This document shows, one piece after another, positions 24,120 to 32,182 of a stretch of DNA of 32,185 nucleotides (within the stretch, counting starts at the first letter, position 1; every line of letters begins with the position of its first letter). A program made the position numbers and the translations under genes. The DNA comes from Actinomycetota bacterium. Lineage in GTDB: Bacteria > Actinomycetota > Acidimicrobiia > Acidimicrobiales > CADCSY01. The notes below the pieces were generated by a model. That model was given only the letters and a program-made list of their open reading frames with translations. It was not told the origin of the DNA and searched no databases. The stretch is taken from the NCBI GenBank assembly GCA_004366205.1, contig SIRW01000108.1, forward strand, positions 1 through 32,185, written 5' to 3'.

Positions 24120-26312
24120 TCAGGTGCCGGCGTCGGTGACGTGCGCCTCGCCGAAGGTGGCCATGCCGGCGAGCACGGCGGAAGCGGCGCGCAGCAGCGG
24201 GAGGGCGAGGCAGGCGCCGGTGCCCTCGCCGAGGCGCATGTCGAGGTCGAGCAGCGGTGCCATGCCGAGGTGATCGAGGGCGGCGGTGGCGCCGGGCTCG
24301 GTGGAGCGGTGCCCGGCGACGCACCGGGCGGCGGTGCCCGGCGCGAGACCTTCCGCGGCCAGCAGGGCGGCGCCGGCGATCAGGCCGTCGACGACGACGG
24401 GCACGCCGCCGGCCGCACCCCCGATGCAGAGCCCGGCGAGGGCGGCGATCTCCAGGCCCCCGACCTCGGTCAGCACGGCGAGCGGGTCGCCGCGCCGGCC
24501 GGCGAGGCGCGCCACGGCGGCGTGGACGACCTGTCGCTTGCGGGCCAGGGTCTCGTCGTCGATCCCCGTCCCGCGGCCGGTGACGGCAACGGGGGGCCGG
24601 CCGGTGATCGCCGCCACCACCGCGGCAGCGGCGGTGGTGTTGCCGATGCCCATCTCCCCCGTGACCAGGCACCGGTTCCCGGCGCCGACGAGGGTCGCGG
24701 CCAGCTCGGCGCCGGCGTCGAGGGCGGCTTCGACGTCGCCGGTGCTCATGGCCGGGCCCTGCGACAGGTCGGCCGTGCCGGGGCGGATCCGGCGGTCGAG
24801 CACGGCGGTGCCGGGCGGCCGCGCGCTGGCCACGCCGACGTCGACGACCACCACGGTGGCGCCCGCCTGGGCGGCCAGCACGTTGATGGCGGCCCCCCCG
24901 GCAGCCAGGTTGGCGACCATCTGGGCCGTGACCTCCTGGGGCCACGGCGTCACGCCCGCGCGCACCACGCCGTGGTCGGCCGCGAACACCACGACGACGG
25001 CCGGATCGGGAGGCGGCGGCGGGCAGGCGCCGGCGATGCCCGCCAGTTGCACGCCGAGGTCCTCGAGCCGACCGAGCGAGCCCCGTGGCTTGGTGAGTCG
25101 GTCGTGACGGGCGCGGGCTGCGGTCACGGCGTCCTCGTCGAGGGGACGGACGCGGCCCGCGGCGGCGCGCCAGGCCCGGCCGGCGCCCGCCGGTGGCGGT
25201 GTGCCCGATGCGGCCGCCGGGCGCGGGCCCCGGGGCGCCCCGGACCGCTCGCTGCCGGTCCCCGGCGCCGCGGCGGAGGCGCGCCCTGCCGCTTCCGGTG
25301 ATGCCGCGGCCTGCTCGCTGCCTGCGCCCGGTGGCGCCGAACCGGGTGCGCGGCCCAGCGCTCGGGGGGTCGCTACCGGGCCCGGTCCGGTCGGCGCGGC
25401 GGCGCGGGCCAGCGCCCGATCGAGCAGCTCGAGACCCCGCTCGTCGGGGACGCCCACGCGCACGGTTCCGGGCAGCCCGAACGAGGCGCAGTCCCGCACC
25501 ACGACACCTTGGCGGGCGAGCGCCGCCCGCAGGTGCGGCACGCCGTGGACCAGCACCCAGCACGCGTCCGAGGGCGCGGCGACAAGGCCGTAGCGGGCGA
25601 GGAGCTCGACGAGGCCGGCTCGCAGGTCGGCGACGGTGCGCGCCCACCCCGGCAGGTCGGCCCGGTCGAGCAGCTCGGGCAGGGCGGCCACGGCCAGCCC
25701 CCCCAGGGCCCACGCCGGCTGGCGGGCGCGCAGGCGCATGGTCAGCTCCGGATCGGGGGCGAGCACGTAGCCCACCCGCAGCCCGGGGCAGGCGAACAGC
25801 TTCGTCAGCGACCCGATGACGACGGCGCCGGCCGCCGCGTCGCCCCGGGTCCAGGTGCCGGTGGCCAGGGGGTAGAAGGCCTCGTCCCACACGGCGGCGT
25901 GCTCGCCGGCTCCGGCGAGCAGGCCCGTGGGGTTGTTCGGGTTGGATCGCCACCTGGGTGCGCCCGGGTCGAGGCGCTCGAGGTGCCGGCGGTAGAGCGA
26001 GAACTCGGGCTCTTCGACCCAGCCCACGGGCCGCTCGGCGGCGACGAGGGCGATGGCCTCGGCGCCGCCGTTGGTGAGCAGCAGGCGGTCGGTGCTCACG
26101 CCGAGCGCCTCGGCCAGGGCGGCGGTGGCCCGCCGATCGTCGGGGTAGCGGCGGAGCGCGGCCGCGTGCCGGCGGGCCAGCGCGGTGGCGTCCGGGGCCG
26201 CCGGGTTCAGGCTCACGGAGAGGTCGAGGACGGCGTGCGCCGGGAGGCCGAGCGCGGCGGCTACGGCGGGGCCGTCGCCCCCGTGGGGGCCGGGCGGGGG
26301 CAACGCCGTCAT
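24120..26312 (-). CDS. cobC-cobT: Fused threonine-phosphate decarboxylase-like (CobC) and CobT
   Basis: One uninterrupted 730-residue frame with two enzymes of the nucleotide-loop pathway. Residues 1-303 are a PLP aminotransferase-fold protein: WRSNPNNPTG (121-130), PLP lysine Lys171 in GSLTKLF, and a C-terminal PGTVRVGVPDE. It should make (R)-1-amino-2-propanol phosphate from L-threonine phosphate. Residues ~304-383 are an Ala/Pro/Gly linker. Residues ~384-730 are CobT (nicotinate-nucleotide:dimethylbenzimidazole phosphoribosyltransferase) with TKPRGSLGRLE, FAADHGV, GEMGIGNTT and the catalytic RLGEGTGA (Glu696). The ATG overlaps the cbiB stop by 4 nt. Both domains look intact, so a true fusion is more likely than a sequencing error, as no stop or frame change is needed. 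Confidence 0.92.
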   Translation of the reverse strand: MTALPPPGPHGGDGPAVAAALGLPAHAVLDLSVSLNPAAPDATALARRHAAALRRYPDDRRATAALAEALGVSTDRLLLTNGGAEAIALVAAERPVGWVEEPEFSLYRRHLERLDPGAPRWRSNPNNPTGLLAGAGEHAAVWDEAFYPLATGTWTRGDAAAGAVVIGSLTKLFACPGLRVGYVLAPDPELTMRLRARQPAWALGGLAVAALPELLDRADLPGWARTVADLRAGLVELLARYGLVAAPSDACWVLVHGVPHLRAALARQGVVVRDCASFGLPGTVRVGVPDERGLELLDRALARAAAPTGPGPVATPRALGRAPGSAPPGAGSEQAAASPEAAGRASAAAPGTGSERSGAPRGPRPAAASGTPPPAGAGRAWRAAAGRVRPLDEDAVTAARARHDRLTKPRGSLGRLEDLGVQLAGIAGACPPPPPDPAVVVVFAADHGVVRAGVTPWPQEVTAQMVANLAAGGAAINVLAAQAGATVVVVDVGVASARPPGTAVLDRRIRPGTADLSQGPAMSTGDVEAALDAGAELAATLVGAGNRCLVTGEMGIGNTTAAAAVVAAITGRPPVAVTGRGTGIDDETLARKRQVVHAAVARLAGRRGDPLAVLTEVGGLEIAALAGLCIGGAAGGVPVVVDGLIAGAALLAAEGLAPGTAARCVAGHRSTEPGATAALDHLGMAPLLDLDMRLGEGTGACLALPLLRAASAVLAGMATFGEAHVTDAGT

Positions 26313-27328
26313 GGGGACCTCCCGGAGGCGGCGGTGGCCCGGACCCGCCGGGCGAGCTGGATGCCGGCGGCCGCGACGAGCCAGGCGACCAGCAGGTCCT
26401 CCACGTTGCGGGCGAGGGTCACGGCCCGGCGGACGTCGGCGGGCACCGGCCGGGGGCCGGTGCCCAGCCGGGGGCGGTCCTCGCGGCGACCGTTGTAGGC
26501 GAGCGGCCCACCCAGCTCGACGCCGAGCGCCGCCGCGAACGCCGCTTCGGCGACCCCGGCGTTCGGCGAGGGGTGGGCGGGGGCGTCGCGCCGGACCACC
26601 CGGGCGACGGTGGGCGCCCGGTGCGGGCGAGCCGTGGCGACGAGCAGCGCGGTGAGCCGGGCCGGCACCCACGCAGCGATGTCGTCGGCTCGAGCGGCCG
26701 CCCACCCGAACCATCCGTACCGGTCGTCCCGGTGGCCGACCATGGCGTCCATGGTGTTGACCGCCCGGTGGCCCAGCGCGCCCGCCGCCCCCGCCGCGAG
26801 CCCCCAGAGCGCCGGCGCCACCACGGCGTCGACGGTGTTCTCGGCCACCGACTCGATGACGGCAGCGGCCACCCCCGATTCGTCGAGCCGGGCGGGATCG
26901 CGTCCGCAGAGCGCCGGCAGGGTGCGCCGGGCGGCGTCGAGGTCCCCTGCGGCGAGGTGCCCGTGCACCTCCAAGGCGGTCGCCCGCAGCTGGTTGCCGG
27001 CGGCCGCCAGGTAGGTCGCTGCCGCCACCCCGGCCGGCGTGGCCCCGAGCACCCGCCCGGCGCCGGCGCCCACGGCCACGCCGGCGCCGGCGTAGACGAG
27101 GCCGCGGCGCCGGTCGTCGGCGTACACCAGGCGCTCCACGGTGCCCATCATCGAACCGAACGCCGCCACCGGGTGGGGCTCGACGCGGGGTTCGCCGAAG
27201 CGGCGGTCCGCGAGCAGCCCGGCGGCCACCGCCAGCGCCCGGCGGGGCGCGAGCGGCGCGCGACGGGTGGACCGGCCGGAGCGGATCCGGCTCCGCCACC
27301 TGCCACGCGCCCTGGCCGGCGCGCTCAC
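26309..27328 (-). CDS. cbiB: Adenosylcobinamide-phosphate synthase CbiB/CobD
   Basis: A 339-residue membrane protein that joins aminopropanol (phosphate) to adenosylcobyric acid. After a ~30-residue basic N-terminal extension come RRFGEPRVEPHPVAAFGSMM, AAVIESVAENTVDAVVAPALW, and RAVNTMDAMVGHRDDRYGWFGW, all hallmark CbiB segments, then SPNAGVAEAAFAAALGVELGGPLAYNG. Several hydrophobic stretches are in keeping with four or five membrane spans. The GTG at 27328 overlaps the cobS stop (GTGA), which supports this start. Its partner substrate is made by the CobC half of the next gene. Confidence 0.93.
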   Translation of the reverse strand: MSAPARARGRWRSRIRSGRSTRRAPLAPRRALAVAAGLLADRRFGEPRVEPHPVAAFGSMMGTVERLVYADDRRRGLVYAGAGVAVGAGAGRVLGATPAGVAAATYLAAAGNQLRATALEVHGHLAAGDLDAARRTLPALCGRDPARLDESGVAAAVIESVAENTVDAVVAPALWGLAAGAAGALGHRAVNTMDAMVGHRDDRYGWFGWAAARADDIAAWVPARLTALLVATARPHRAPTVARVVRRDAPAHPSPNAGVAEAAFAAALGVELGGPLAYNGRREDRPRLGTGPRPVPADVRRAVTLARNVEDLLVAWLVAAAGIQLARRVRATAASGRSP

Positions 27329-28029
27329 CAGCGGGCCCCGGCGACGACCAGGCCCACCGTCTCGATCACGATCCCGGTGGCACCCAGCACGTCGCCCGTG
27401 TAGCCGCCGACGCGGCGCCGGGCGAGGGCGAGCACCCCGGCGCCGCCCACCACGCCGGCGAGCACGGCCGTGGCACCGGCCGCGCCCGCACCGGCCGCCC
27501 CGACGGCGGCGGCCGGAACGAGGGCGAGGCCTGCGAGCGGGGCGCCCCGGCCGGCGGCGAACGCCGACGCCAGACCGCCGGCCTCGCGGGCGTACGGCAG
27601 CACCCCGGTCGCCGCCGCCATCACCGATCGTGACGCCGCCCAGAGCCCGACCAGCAGCAACGGCTCCGCCGCCAGCGACGCCAGGGCGGCCCAGCGCAGG
27701 AGCAGCGCGCCGCTGACTGCGGTGACGCCGAACGCCCCCGTGCGCGGGTCGCGCATGACCTCGAGCCGCCGTCCCCGCTCGAGAGGCGGGAGCAGCCCGT
27801 CCGCGGCGTCGGCCAGCCCGTCGACGTGCAGAAGGCCGGTCAGGGCCAGGTCGGCCGCGACCACGACGGCTGCCACGATCAGTGGCGGCCACAGCTGCTC
27901 GGCACCCCACCACACGGCCCCCAGCAGCGCGCCGAGCAGGCCGCCCACGACCGGGAACCAGGCGAGGGTCGACCGCCCCGGCGGGCGGGCGGGACCGAGC
28001 ACGGTCAGGAACCCCAGGGCCGCCAGCAT
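27325..28029 (-). CDS. cobS: Cobalamin synthase CobS
   Basis: A 234-residue integral membrane enzyme that joins adenosyl-GDP-cobinamide to alpha-ribazole (phosphate). It begins MLAALGFLTVLGPARPP and has the family motifs LTGLLHVDGLADAADGL with acidic residues for Mg2+, GAFGVTAV, and GGYTGDVLGA near the end. It is about half Ala/Gly/Leu/Val with about six or seven spans. Its ATG overlaps the cobU stop by one base (TGATG). Length is normal. Confidence 0.94.
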   Translation of the reverse strand: MLAALGFLTVLGPARPPGRSTLAWFPVVGGLLGALLGAVWWGAEQLWPPLIVAAVVVAADLALTGLLHVDGLADAADGLLPPLERGRRLEVMRDPRTGAFGVTAVSGALLLRWAALASLAAEPLLLVGLWAASRSVMAAATGVLPYAREAGGLASAFAAGRGAPLAGLALVPAAAVGAAGAGAAGATAVLAGVVGGAGVLALARRRVGGYTGDVLGATGIVIETVGLVVAGARW

Positions 28030-28583
28030 CAGCGGTCGTTCCCGTCGAGGCCGAGCAGGACGCGCAGGTCGCCGTCGTCGAGCGCGGCGACCGGGACGGT
28101 GCGGCCGGCGACGGCCAGCAGCACGTGGTCGGCGGCGGCGGCGACCCGCCGGTTCACCTCGCCGAGCGCGTCCCGGAAGCGCCGGCCCACCTCGGTGGCG
28201 GGGTGCACGCCCATGCCGACCTCGTCGCTCACCAGGACGGTCGCCCGGGCCTGCTCGCGGCGTGCCGCCAGCACGGCGACGAGCTCGGCGTCGTCGACGG
28301 CGAAGTCGCGATGGGATGCCACCCACGTGCCCAGCGAGTCGACCAGCGCCGGGCCGTCGACCCGGGCGAGGACCGCCGCGAGCTCGGCGCCGGCCTCCAC
28401 CGTGGCCCAGGTCGCCGGCCGCCGGGCGCGGTGGGCGGCGATCCGGGCGGCGAAGTCGTCGTCGGTTGCCACGCCGGTCGCCACGTAGGTGACGGATCCG
28501 CCGGTGCCGGCGAGCGCGGCGGCGCAGCGCTCGGCCAGCTCGGACTTGCCCGACCGCGCGCCTCCGAGCACGAGCACGATCAC
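28029..28583 (-). CDS. cobU: Cobinamide kinase/guanylyltransferase CobU
   Basis: A 184-residue bifunctional enzyme that phosphorylates adenosylcobinamide and adds GMP. The GTG at 28583 overlaps the cbiZ stop and gives the normal N-terminus MIVLVLGGARSGKSE with the P-loop GGARSGKS. Also seen are YVATG, RIAAHRARRPATW (the His that is guanylylated in Salmonella CobU lies in RIxxHxxxRP), LVDSLGTWV, SDEVGMGVHP and FRDALGEVNRRVA. All are CobU signatures. Confidence 0.95.
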   Translation of the reverse strand: MIVLVLGGARSGKSELAERCAAALAGTGGSVTYVATGVATDDDFAARIAAHRARRPATWATVEAGAELAAVLARVDGPALVDSLGTWVASHRDFAVDDAELVAVLAARREQARATVLVSDEVGMGVHPATEVGRRFRDALGEVNRRVAAAADHVLLAVAGRTVPVAALDDGDLRVLLGLDGNDR

Positions 28584-29281
28584 AACGGACCGTTCCGGTC
28601 GAGCCAGTCGGCCGTGCCTGCCGCCACGGCGCCGTGCACGGCGCGGGCGATGCGGGCACCCCATCGGGATCGGGGGCCGGCGTAGGGCTCGGCCGGGCCA
28701 CCGGTGGGGCAGCACACGCACACGGCGTCGCTGGCCGTTCCCGTGCCGGCCACGCCCGCTTCGAGCAGCGCCTGGGTCTTCGCCTCCGTCGCCGTCGCCA
28801 CCGCGTTCACCAGAGCGGCCTCGCCGAGGCGCACGGGCACCCACACCACGAGGTTCACCGTGCCCGGCCCGCCCGGCTCGTTCTGAGAGGATCTCCTCGC
28901 GGCAAGGAAATCCTCACAGAACGGTTCGTCGTCGAGAACGGCGGCCCAGGCCGGGTGGCTGAGCCCCACGGTGGCGTCCGCGACCACACCGCCGTCGGCG
29001 CTCCGGCGGACGCGTTCGACCGGCGCCGCCGTGCAGAGCCCCACGCCCGGCCCCCGGCACCCGAGTCCGGCGGCGACGGCGTGGAGGTGGACGTCGGGAT
29101 CGGTCCGGTCGTAGCCCTTCGGGACCTGGGCGTTGAGCACCCAGCGGCGGACGCCGATGCCGCCGCCGAGCGGCGCCGAGGAGACGGCCAGCACAGGTGA
29201 CGCCGGCCGCCAGAGCAGCACCGGCTCGTCCCGTCCCTCGTGGTGGTGCCGAGCCACGGTGGGGTGTGGCCAGGGTCTCAC
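28580..29281 (-). CDS. cbiZ: Adenosylcobinamide amidohydrolase CbiZ
   Basis: A 233-residue protein that cleaves the aminopropanol arm of cobinamide so that the corrinoid can be rebuilt by CbiB. Seen are APLGGGIGVRRWVLNAQVP at the start, and GTVNLVVWVPVRLGEAALVNAVATATEAKTQAL with GTGTASDAVCVCCP in the C-terminal half, which identify the family. The GTG overlaps the cobQ stop and the stop overlaps cobU (4 nt each). Between PAWAA and the GTVNLV segment there is an unusual stretch including FCEDFLAARRSSQ, encoded by a 43-bp palindrome at 28880-28922 that reads through in frame, so the enzyme may carry an inserted loop. Confidence 0.9.
   Translation of the reverse strand: MRPWPHPTVARHHHEGRDEPVLLWRPASPVLAVSSAPLGGGIGVRRWVLNAQVPKGYDRTDPDVHLHAVAAGLGCRGPGVGLCTAAPVERVRRSADGGVVADATVGLSHPAWAAVLDDEPFCEDFLAARRSSQNEPGGPGTVNLVVWVPVRLGEAALVNAVATATEAKTQALLEAGVAGTGTASDAVCVCCPTGGPAEPYAGPRSRWGARIARAVHGAVAAGTADWLDRNGPL
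28880..28922. repeat. 43-bp palindromic element inside cbiZ
   Basis: An inverted repeat centred on base 28901. The outer 13 bases at 28880-28892 (GTTCTGAGAGGAT) pair with 28910-28922 with one mismatch, and the inner arms add several more pairs, giving about 18 of 21. It lies in an open frame and encodes FCEDFLAARRSSQ on the minus strand. Such size and symmetry recall small palindromic mobile repeats that insert in frame into genes. Only this one copy is seen in the window. Confidence 0.6.
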
Positions 29282-30777
29282 GTCGCCGCTCCCGCAGCGA
29301 TGATCCCGGCCAGGCGGTCGCAGTCGAGGTGCTCGGCCAGCGTGTCGGCCAGCCGGTCGTGGTAGGCGCGGCGCACCGCCGTCATCCTGACGCCCGACGG
29401 CGGGCGCCCGCGCCCGGAGCGGGCGGCGACGTCAGCGAGCAGGGCCGAGCGGAACCCGTCCTGCTCGAGCAGCCCATGCAGCCCGGTGCCCCGGATGCGG
29501 CCGTCGGCCACGGTGGCACCCTCGCCGTGGCGGCCGTGCTCGTCGTCGAGCGTCACCCAGCCCTCACCGGCGGTCCGCTCGATCCGCCCGTGGCGCATGT
29601 CGAAGCCGGTGATCGGCTCGCCCAGCGCGTGCCCCTCGCGCCACCGTTGGAGCTTGCTGTGCCCGAACCGGGTCTTCACCGGGAGCCAGCCCAGCCCCGC
29701 GGTCACGACCGGTTGGGGCGACTCGACGGCGTCGTCGACGGTCGTGCCGAGCATCTGGTAGCCGGCGCAGATGGCGAGCACGGCGGCGCCGGAGGCGGCG
29801 ATCGCCTCGTCGAGGCGGCGGGACCGCAACCAGCCAAGGTCGGCGACCGTCGCCCGGCTCCCCGGCAGGACCACCAGGTCGGGTCGCCCGAGCCCCCGGG
29901 CCGACCGGACCAGGCGCACGGCCACGTCGGGCTCGGCTGCGAGTGGCGCCACGTCGCTCGGGTTGGCGAGGTGGGGGTAGGCCACGACGGCCACGTCGAC
30001 CTCAACATCGTGAGAGCACGGCTGGGCGTGGAGCGCCTCGAGGTCGAGGGAGTCCTCGATGTCCAGCAGGCCGCCACCGAGGTGGGGGAGCACACCCAGC
30101 ACGGGCACACCCGTGCGGGCCTCGAGGTCCCGCAAGCCAGGGGCGAGCAGCCGGGCGTCTCCCCGGAAGCGGTTCACGATCACGCCCCGTACGCAGCGCC
30201 GCAGGCGGTCGGGCAGCAGCGCGAGGGTGCCGACGACGGCTGCCAGCATGCCACCCCGGTCGACGTCGGCCACGAGCAGGGCGGGCAGCCCGGCGGCGGC
30301 GGCGAGGGGAAGGTTCGCCAAGTCCCGGTCGAGCAGGTTCACCTCGGCGGCGCCCCCGGCGCCCTCAGCCACGACGACGTCGTGGCGCGCCCGAAGCTCA
30401 GCCAGGCAGCGCGCCACGATCGGACGGAGCGTGCTGGTCCGCTCGCCGTAGTCGAGTGCGCCGGTGTCCCCGGCCGGCCGGCCGAGCACCAGCAGGTGGC
30501 TGCGCCCGCCGGCGCCGGGCTTCAGCAGGATTGGTGCCATGCGCTCATCTGCGGGCACCCCGGCGGCTTGGGCTTGAGCCCACTGGGCGTGCGGGATCTC
30601 GGCACCGTCTGGCGTCAGCCAGGCGTGGTTGGACATGTTCTGGGCCTTGAAGGGCGCCACCCGCACGCCGCTGCGGGTGAGGAGCCGGCACAGGCCCGCG
30701 ACCACCGTGGACTTTCCCGCGCCGCTGGTCGTACCGCACACCACGACCCCGCCGTGCAGTCCGGTCAGCGGGCTCAA
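29278..30777 (-). CDS. cobQ: Cobyric acid synthase CobQ
   Basis: A 499-residue glutamine-dependent amidotransferase that amidates the b, d, e and g side chains of adenosylcobyrinic acid diamide. The TTG at 30777 overlaps the cobO stop (TTGA), and the product then starts just before the P-loop-like VVVCGTTSGAGKSTVVAGLC. The synthetase domain has FKAQNMSNHAW, EGAGGAAEVNLLDRDLANL, and DVDRGGMLAAVVG. The glutaminase domain has LPGSRATVADLGWL, the catalytic Cys in AICAGYQMLG, and the His in IRGTGLHGLLEQD. The open frame upstream of the TTG overlaps cobO and is not used. Confidence 0.95.
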   Translation of the reverse strand: MSPLTGLHGGVVVCGTTSGAGKSTVVAGLCRLLTRSGVRVAPFKAQNMSNHAWLTPDGAEIPHAQWAQAQAAGVPADERMAPILLKPGAGGRSHLLVLGRPAGDTGALDYGERTSTLRPIVARCLAELRARHDVVVAEGAGGAAEVNLLDRDLANLPLAAAAGLPALLVADVDRGGMLAAVVGTLALLPDRLRRCVRGVIVNRFRGDARLLAPGLRDLEARTGVPVLGVLPHLGGGLLDIEDSLDLEALHAQPCSHDVEVDVAVVAYPHLANPSDVAPLAAEPDVAVRLVRSARGLGRPDLVVLPGSRATVADLGWLRSRRLDEAIAASGAAVLAICAGYQMLGTTVDDAVESPQPVVTAGLGWLPVKTRFGHSKLQRWREGHALGEPITGFDMRHGRIERTAGEGWVTLDDEHGRHGEGATVADGRIRGTGLHGLLEQDGFRSALLADVAARSGRGRPPSGVRMTAVRRAYHDRLADTLAEHLDCDRLAGIIAAGAAT

Positions 30778-31352
30778 TAGTCCACGCCTCGCAGGGCGCG
30801 CACACCTTGGTCGTAGGCGTGCTTCACCTTGTGCATCTCGGTGACGGTGTCGGCGACGTCGATCAGCGCGGCGGGGGCGTCCCGGCCGGTGGCGACGACG
30901 CTCACGTGCCTCGGGCGGCCGGTGAGGGCGGCCGTCACCTCGGCGATGTCGATCCAGCCCCAGTTCATCGGGTAGGTGATCTCGTCGAGCACGACCAGGC
31001 GGTGCTGGCCGGCGGCGATGGTCGCCTGGGCGTGCGCCCACGCCCGGCGGGCAACCTCCCGGTCGATGTCGAGGTCGTCGGACTCCCAGGTGAACCCCTC
31101 GCCGATCGTCCACCAGTCGACCCCGAGGCGCCGGCCGATCTTCTCCTCCCCGGTCCGCCACTTGCCGGACTTGAGGAACTGGACGACCGCCACCGGCCAG
31201 TCCCGGGCGAGGGCGCGCAGCATCACGCCGAACGCGGCGCTCGACTTCCCCTTGCCGTGCCCGGTGTTCACGAGCACGAGCGACTCGGCGCGCCGCAGCG
31301 GGGGAGCGTCGTGCTCGGTGGGGGGCGTCGTGGGATCGCTCGTGGTGCTCAT
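30774..31352 (-). CDS. cobO: Corrinoid adenosyltransferase CobO/BtuR
   Basis: A 192-residue enzyme that adds the 5'-deoxyadenosyl group to cob(I)alamin or cob(I)yrinic acid diamide, creating the light-sensitive Co-C bond. Seen are the P-loop VNTGHGKGKSSAAFG, VVQFLKSGKWRTGE, LVVLDEITYPMNWGW and VVATGRDAPAALIDVADTVTEMHKVKHAYDQGVRA, all CobO hallmarks. The ~20 N-terminal residues are disordered. The ATG overlaps the ABC ATPase stop by 4 nt. It supplies the adenosyl form of the cofactor that the CarH-like regulator in this window would need. Confidence 0.96.
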   Translation of the reverse strand: MSTTSDPTTPPTEHDAPPLRRAESLVLVNTGHGKGKSSAAFGVMLRALARDWPVAVVQFLKSGKWRTGEEKIGRRLGVDWWTIGEGFTWESDDLDIDREVARRAWAHAQATIAAGQHRLVVLDEITYPMNWGWIDIAEVTAALTGRPRHVSVVATGRDAPAALIDVADTVTEMHKVKHAYDQGVRALRGVDY

Positions 31353-32182
31353 CGCGCCTCCGAAGGTGAGGGTGGGTCCTCGACGGCGGCGCCGCGCACC
31401 TTCGGCAGCCGCAGCGGCACCACCACCGGCCCGCCGCCCGGGCCGTCGATGACCTGCACCCGGGCGCCGTAGTGGCGGGCCAGGGCCTGCGGGGTCAGAA
31501 CGTCGGCGGCGTCGCCGTGGGCGATCACGCGGCCGCCATCGAGCAGCAGCAGCCGGTCGGCGTACTGGCCGGCGAGGGTCAGGTCGTGCATGGTCGACAC
31601 GATCGTGAGGCCCCGGCTCGCCCGCAGGTGGTCGACGAGCTCGAGGACGTCCTGCTGGTGACCCACGTCGAGGGCAGTGGTGGGCTCGTCGAGCAGCACG
31701 AGCGGCGCCGCCTGCGCCAGCGCCCGGGCGAGGTAGGCCCGCTGGCGCTCGCCGCCGGACAACGTCGTCAGCTCCCGCTCGACGAGCGCCTCGAGCTCGA
31801 GCAGGGCGATGGCCTCCTCGGCGGCGGCGACATCGGCCGCCCGCTCGGTGCCAAAGCGGGCCAGGTGCGGGGTGCGACCGAGCAGTACGTACTCAGCGAC
31901 GGTCATGCCCGGCGGGACCACGGGGCTCTGGGCGACGAGGGCGACCGCGCGCGCCCGCTCCCGCCCCCGCAACCCCGCGCCCTCCCGACCGGCGATCCAG
32001 ACCGAGCCCGCATCGGGGCTCTGGGCGCCGGTGACGACGCGCAGCATGGTCGTCTTCCCGGCGCCGTTGGGTCCGACGACCGCCAGCCACTCGCCCGGCT
32101 CGACGTCCACGCTGACCCCGTCGAGGACCCGCCGGCCGCCGAGCGTGACGACGAGGTCACAGCAGGACAGCGCCGCGGTCAC
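31349..32182 (-). CDS. BtuD/FecE-family ABC transporter ATPase
   Basis: A 277-residue ATPase of the siderophore/cobalamin importer class: Walker A GPNGAGKTT, Q-loop VALVAQSPVV, signature LSGGERQRAYLARAL, Walker B LVLLDEPTTALD and the H-loop STMHDLTLAGQYADR. It is the first visible gene of the B12 operon, so import of cobalamin or cobinamide is the likely job (BtuD-like), but heme or Fe-siderophore ATPases look alike. The GTG at 32182 is 3 nt from the window edge and a TGA overlaps it (GTGA), as elsewhere in this operon, so an upstream coupled gene, probably the permease, is expected. The frame remains open to the edge, so the start is not certain. Confidence 0.88.
   Translation of the reverse strand: MTAALSCCDLVVTLGGRRVLDGVSVDVEPGEWLAVVGPNGAGKTTMLRVVTGAQSPDAGSVWIAGREGAGLRGRERARAVALVAQSPVVPPGMTVAEYVLLGRTPHLARFGTERAADVAAAEEAIALLELEALVERELTTLSGGERQRAYLARALAQAAPLVLLDEPTTALDVGHQQDVLELVDHLRASRGLTIVSTMHDLTLAGQYADRLLLLDGGRVIAHGDAADVLTPQALARHYGARVQVIDGPGGGPVVVPLRLPKVRGAAVEDPPSPSEAR

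Noticed and set aside
24073-25953. 626-codon minus-strand frame overlapping the CobC-CobT fusion
   Set aside because: Arg/Gly/Pro-rich out-of-frame translation of the fusion gene; the overlapping frame holds all conserved motifs.
24120-26312. CobC and CobT as two separate genes
   Set aside because: No stop codon or frame change lies between the domains, and no internal start with a ribosome-binding site stands out at the CobT boundary, so a single fused gene is the direct reading.
29197-30780. 527-codon plus-strand frame opposite cobQ
   Set aside because: Antisense shadow of cobQ with no domain.
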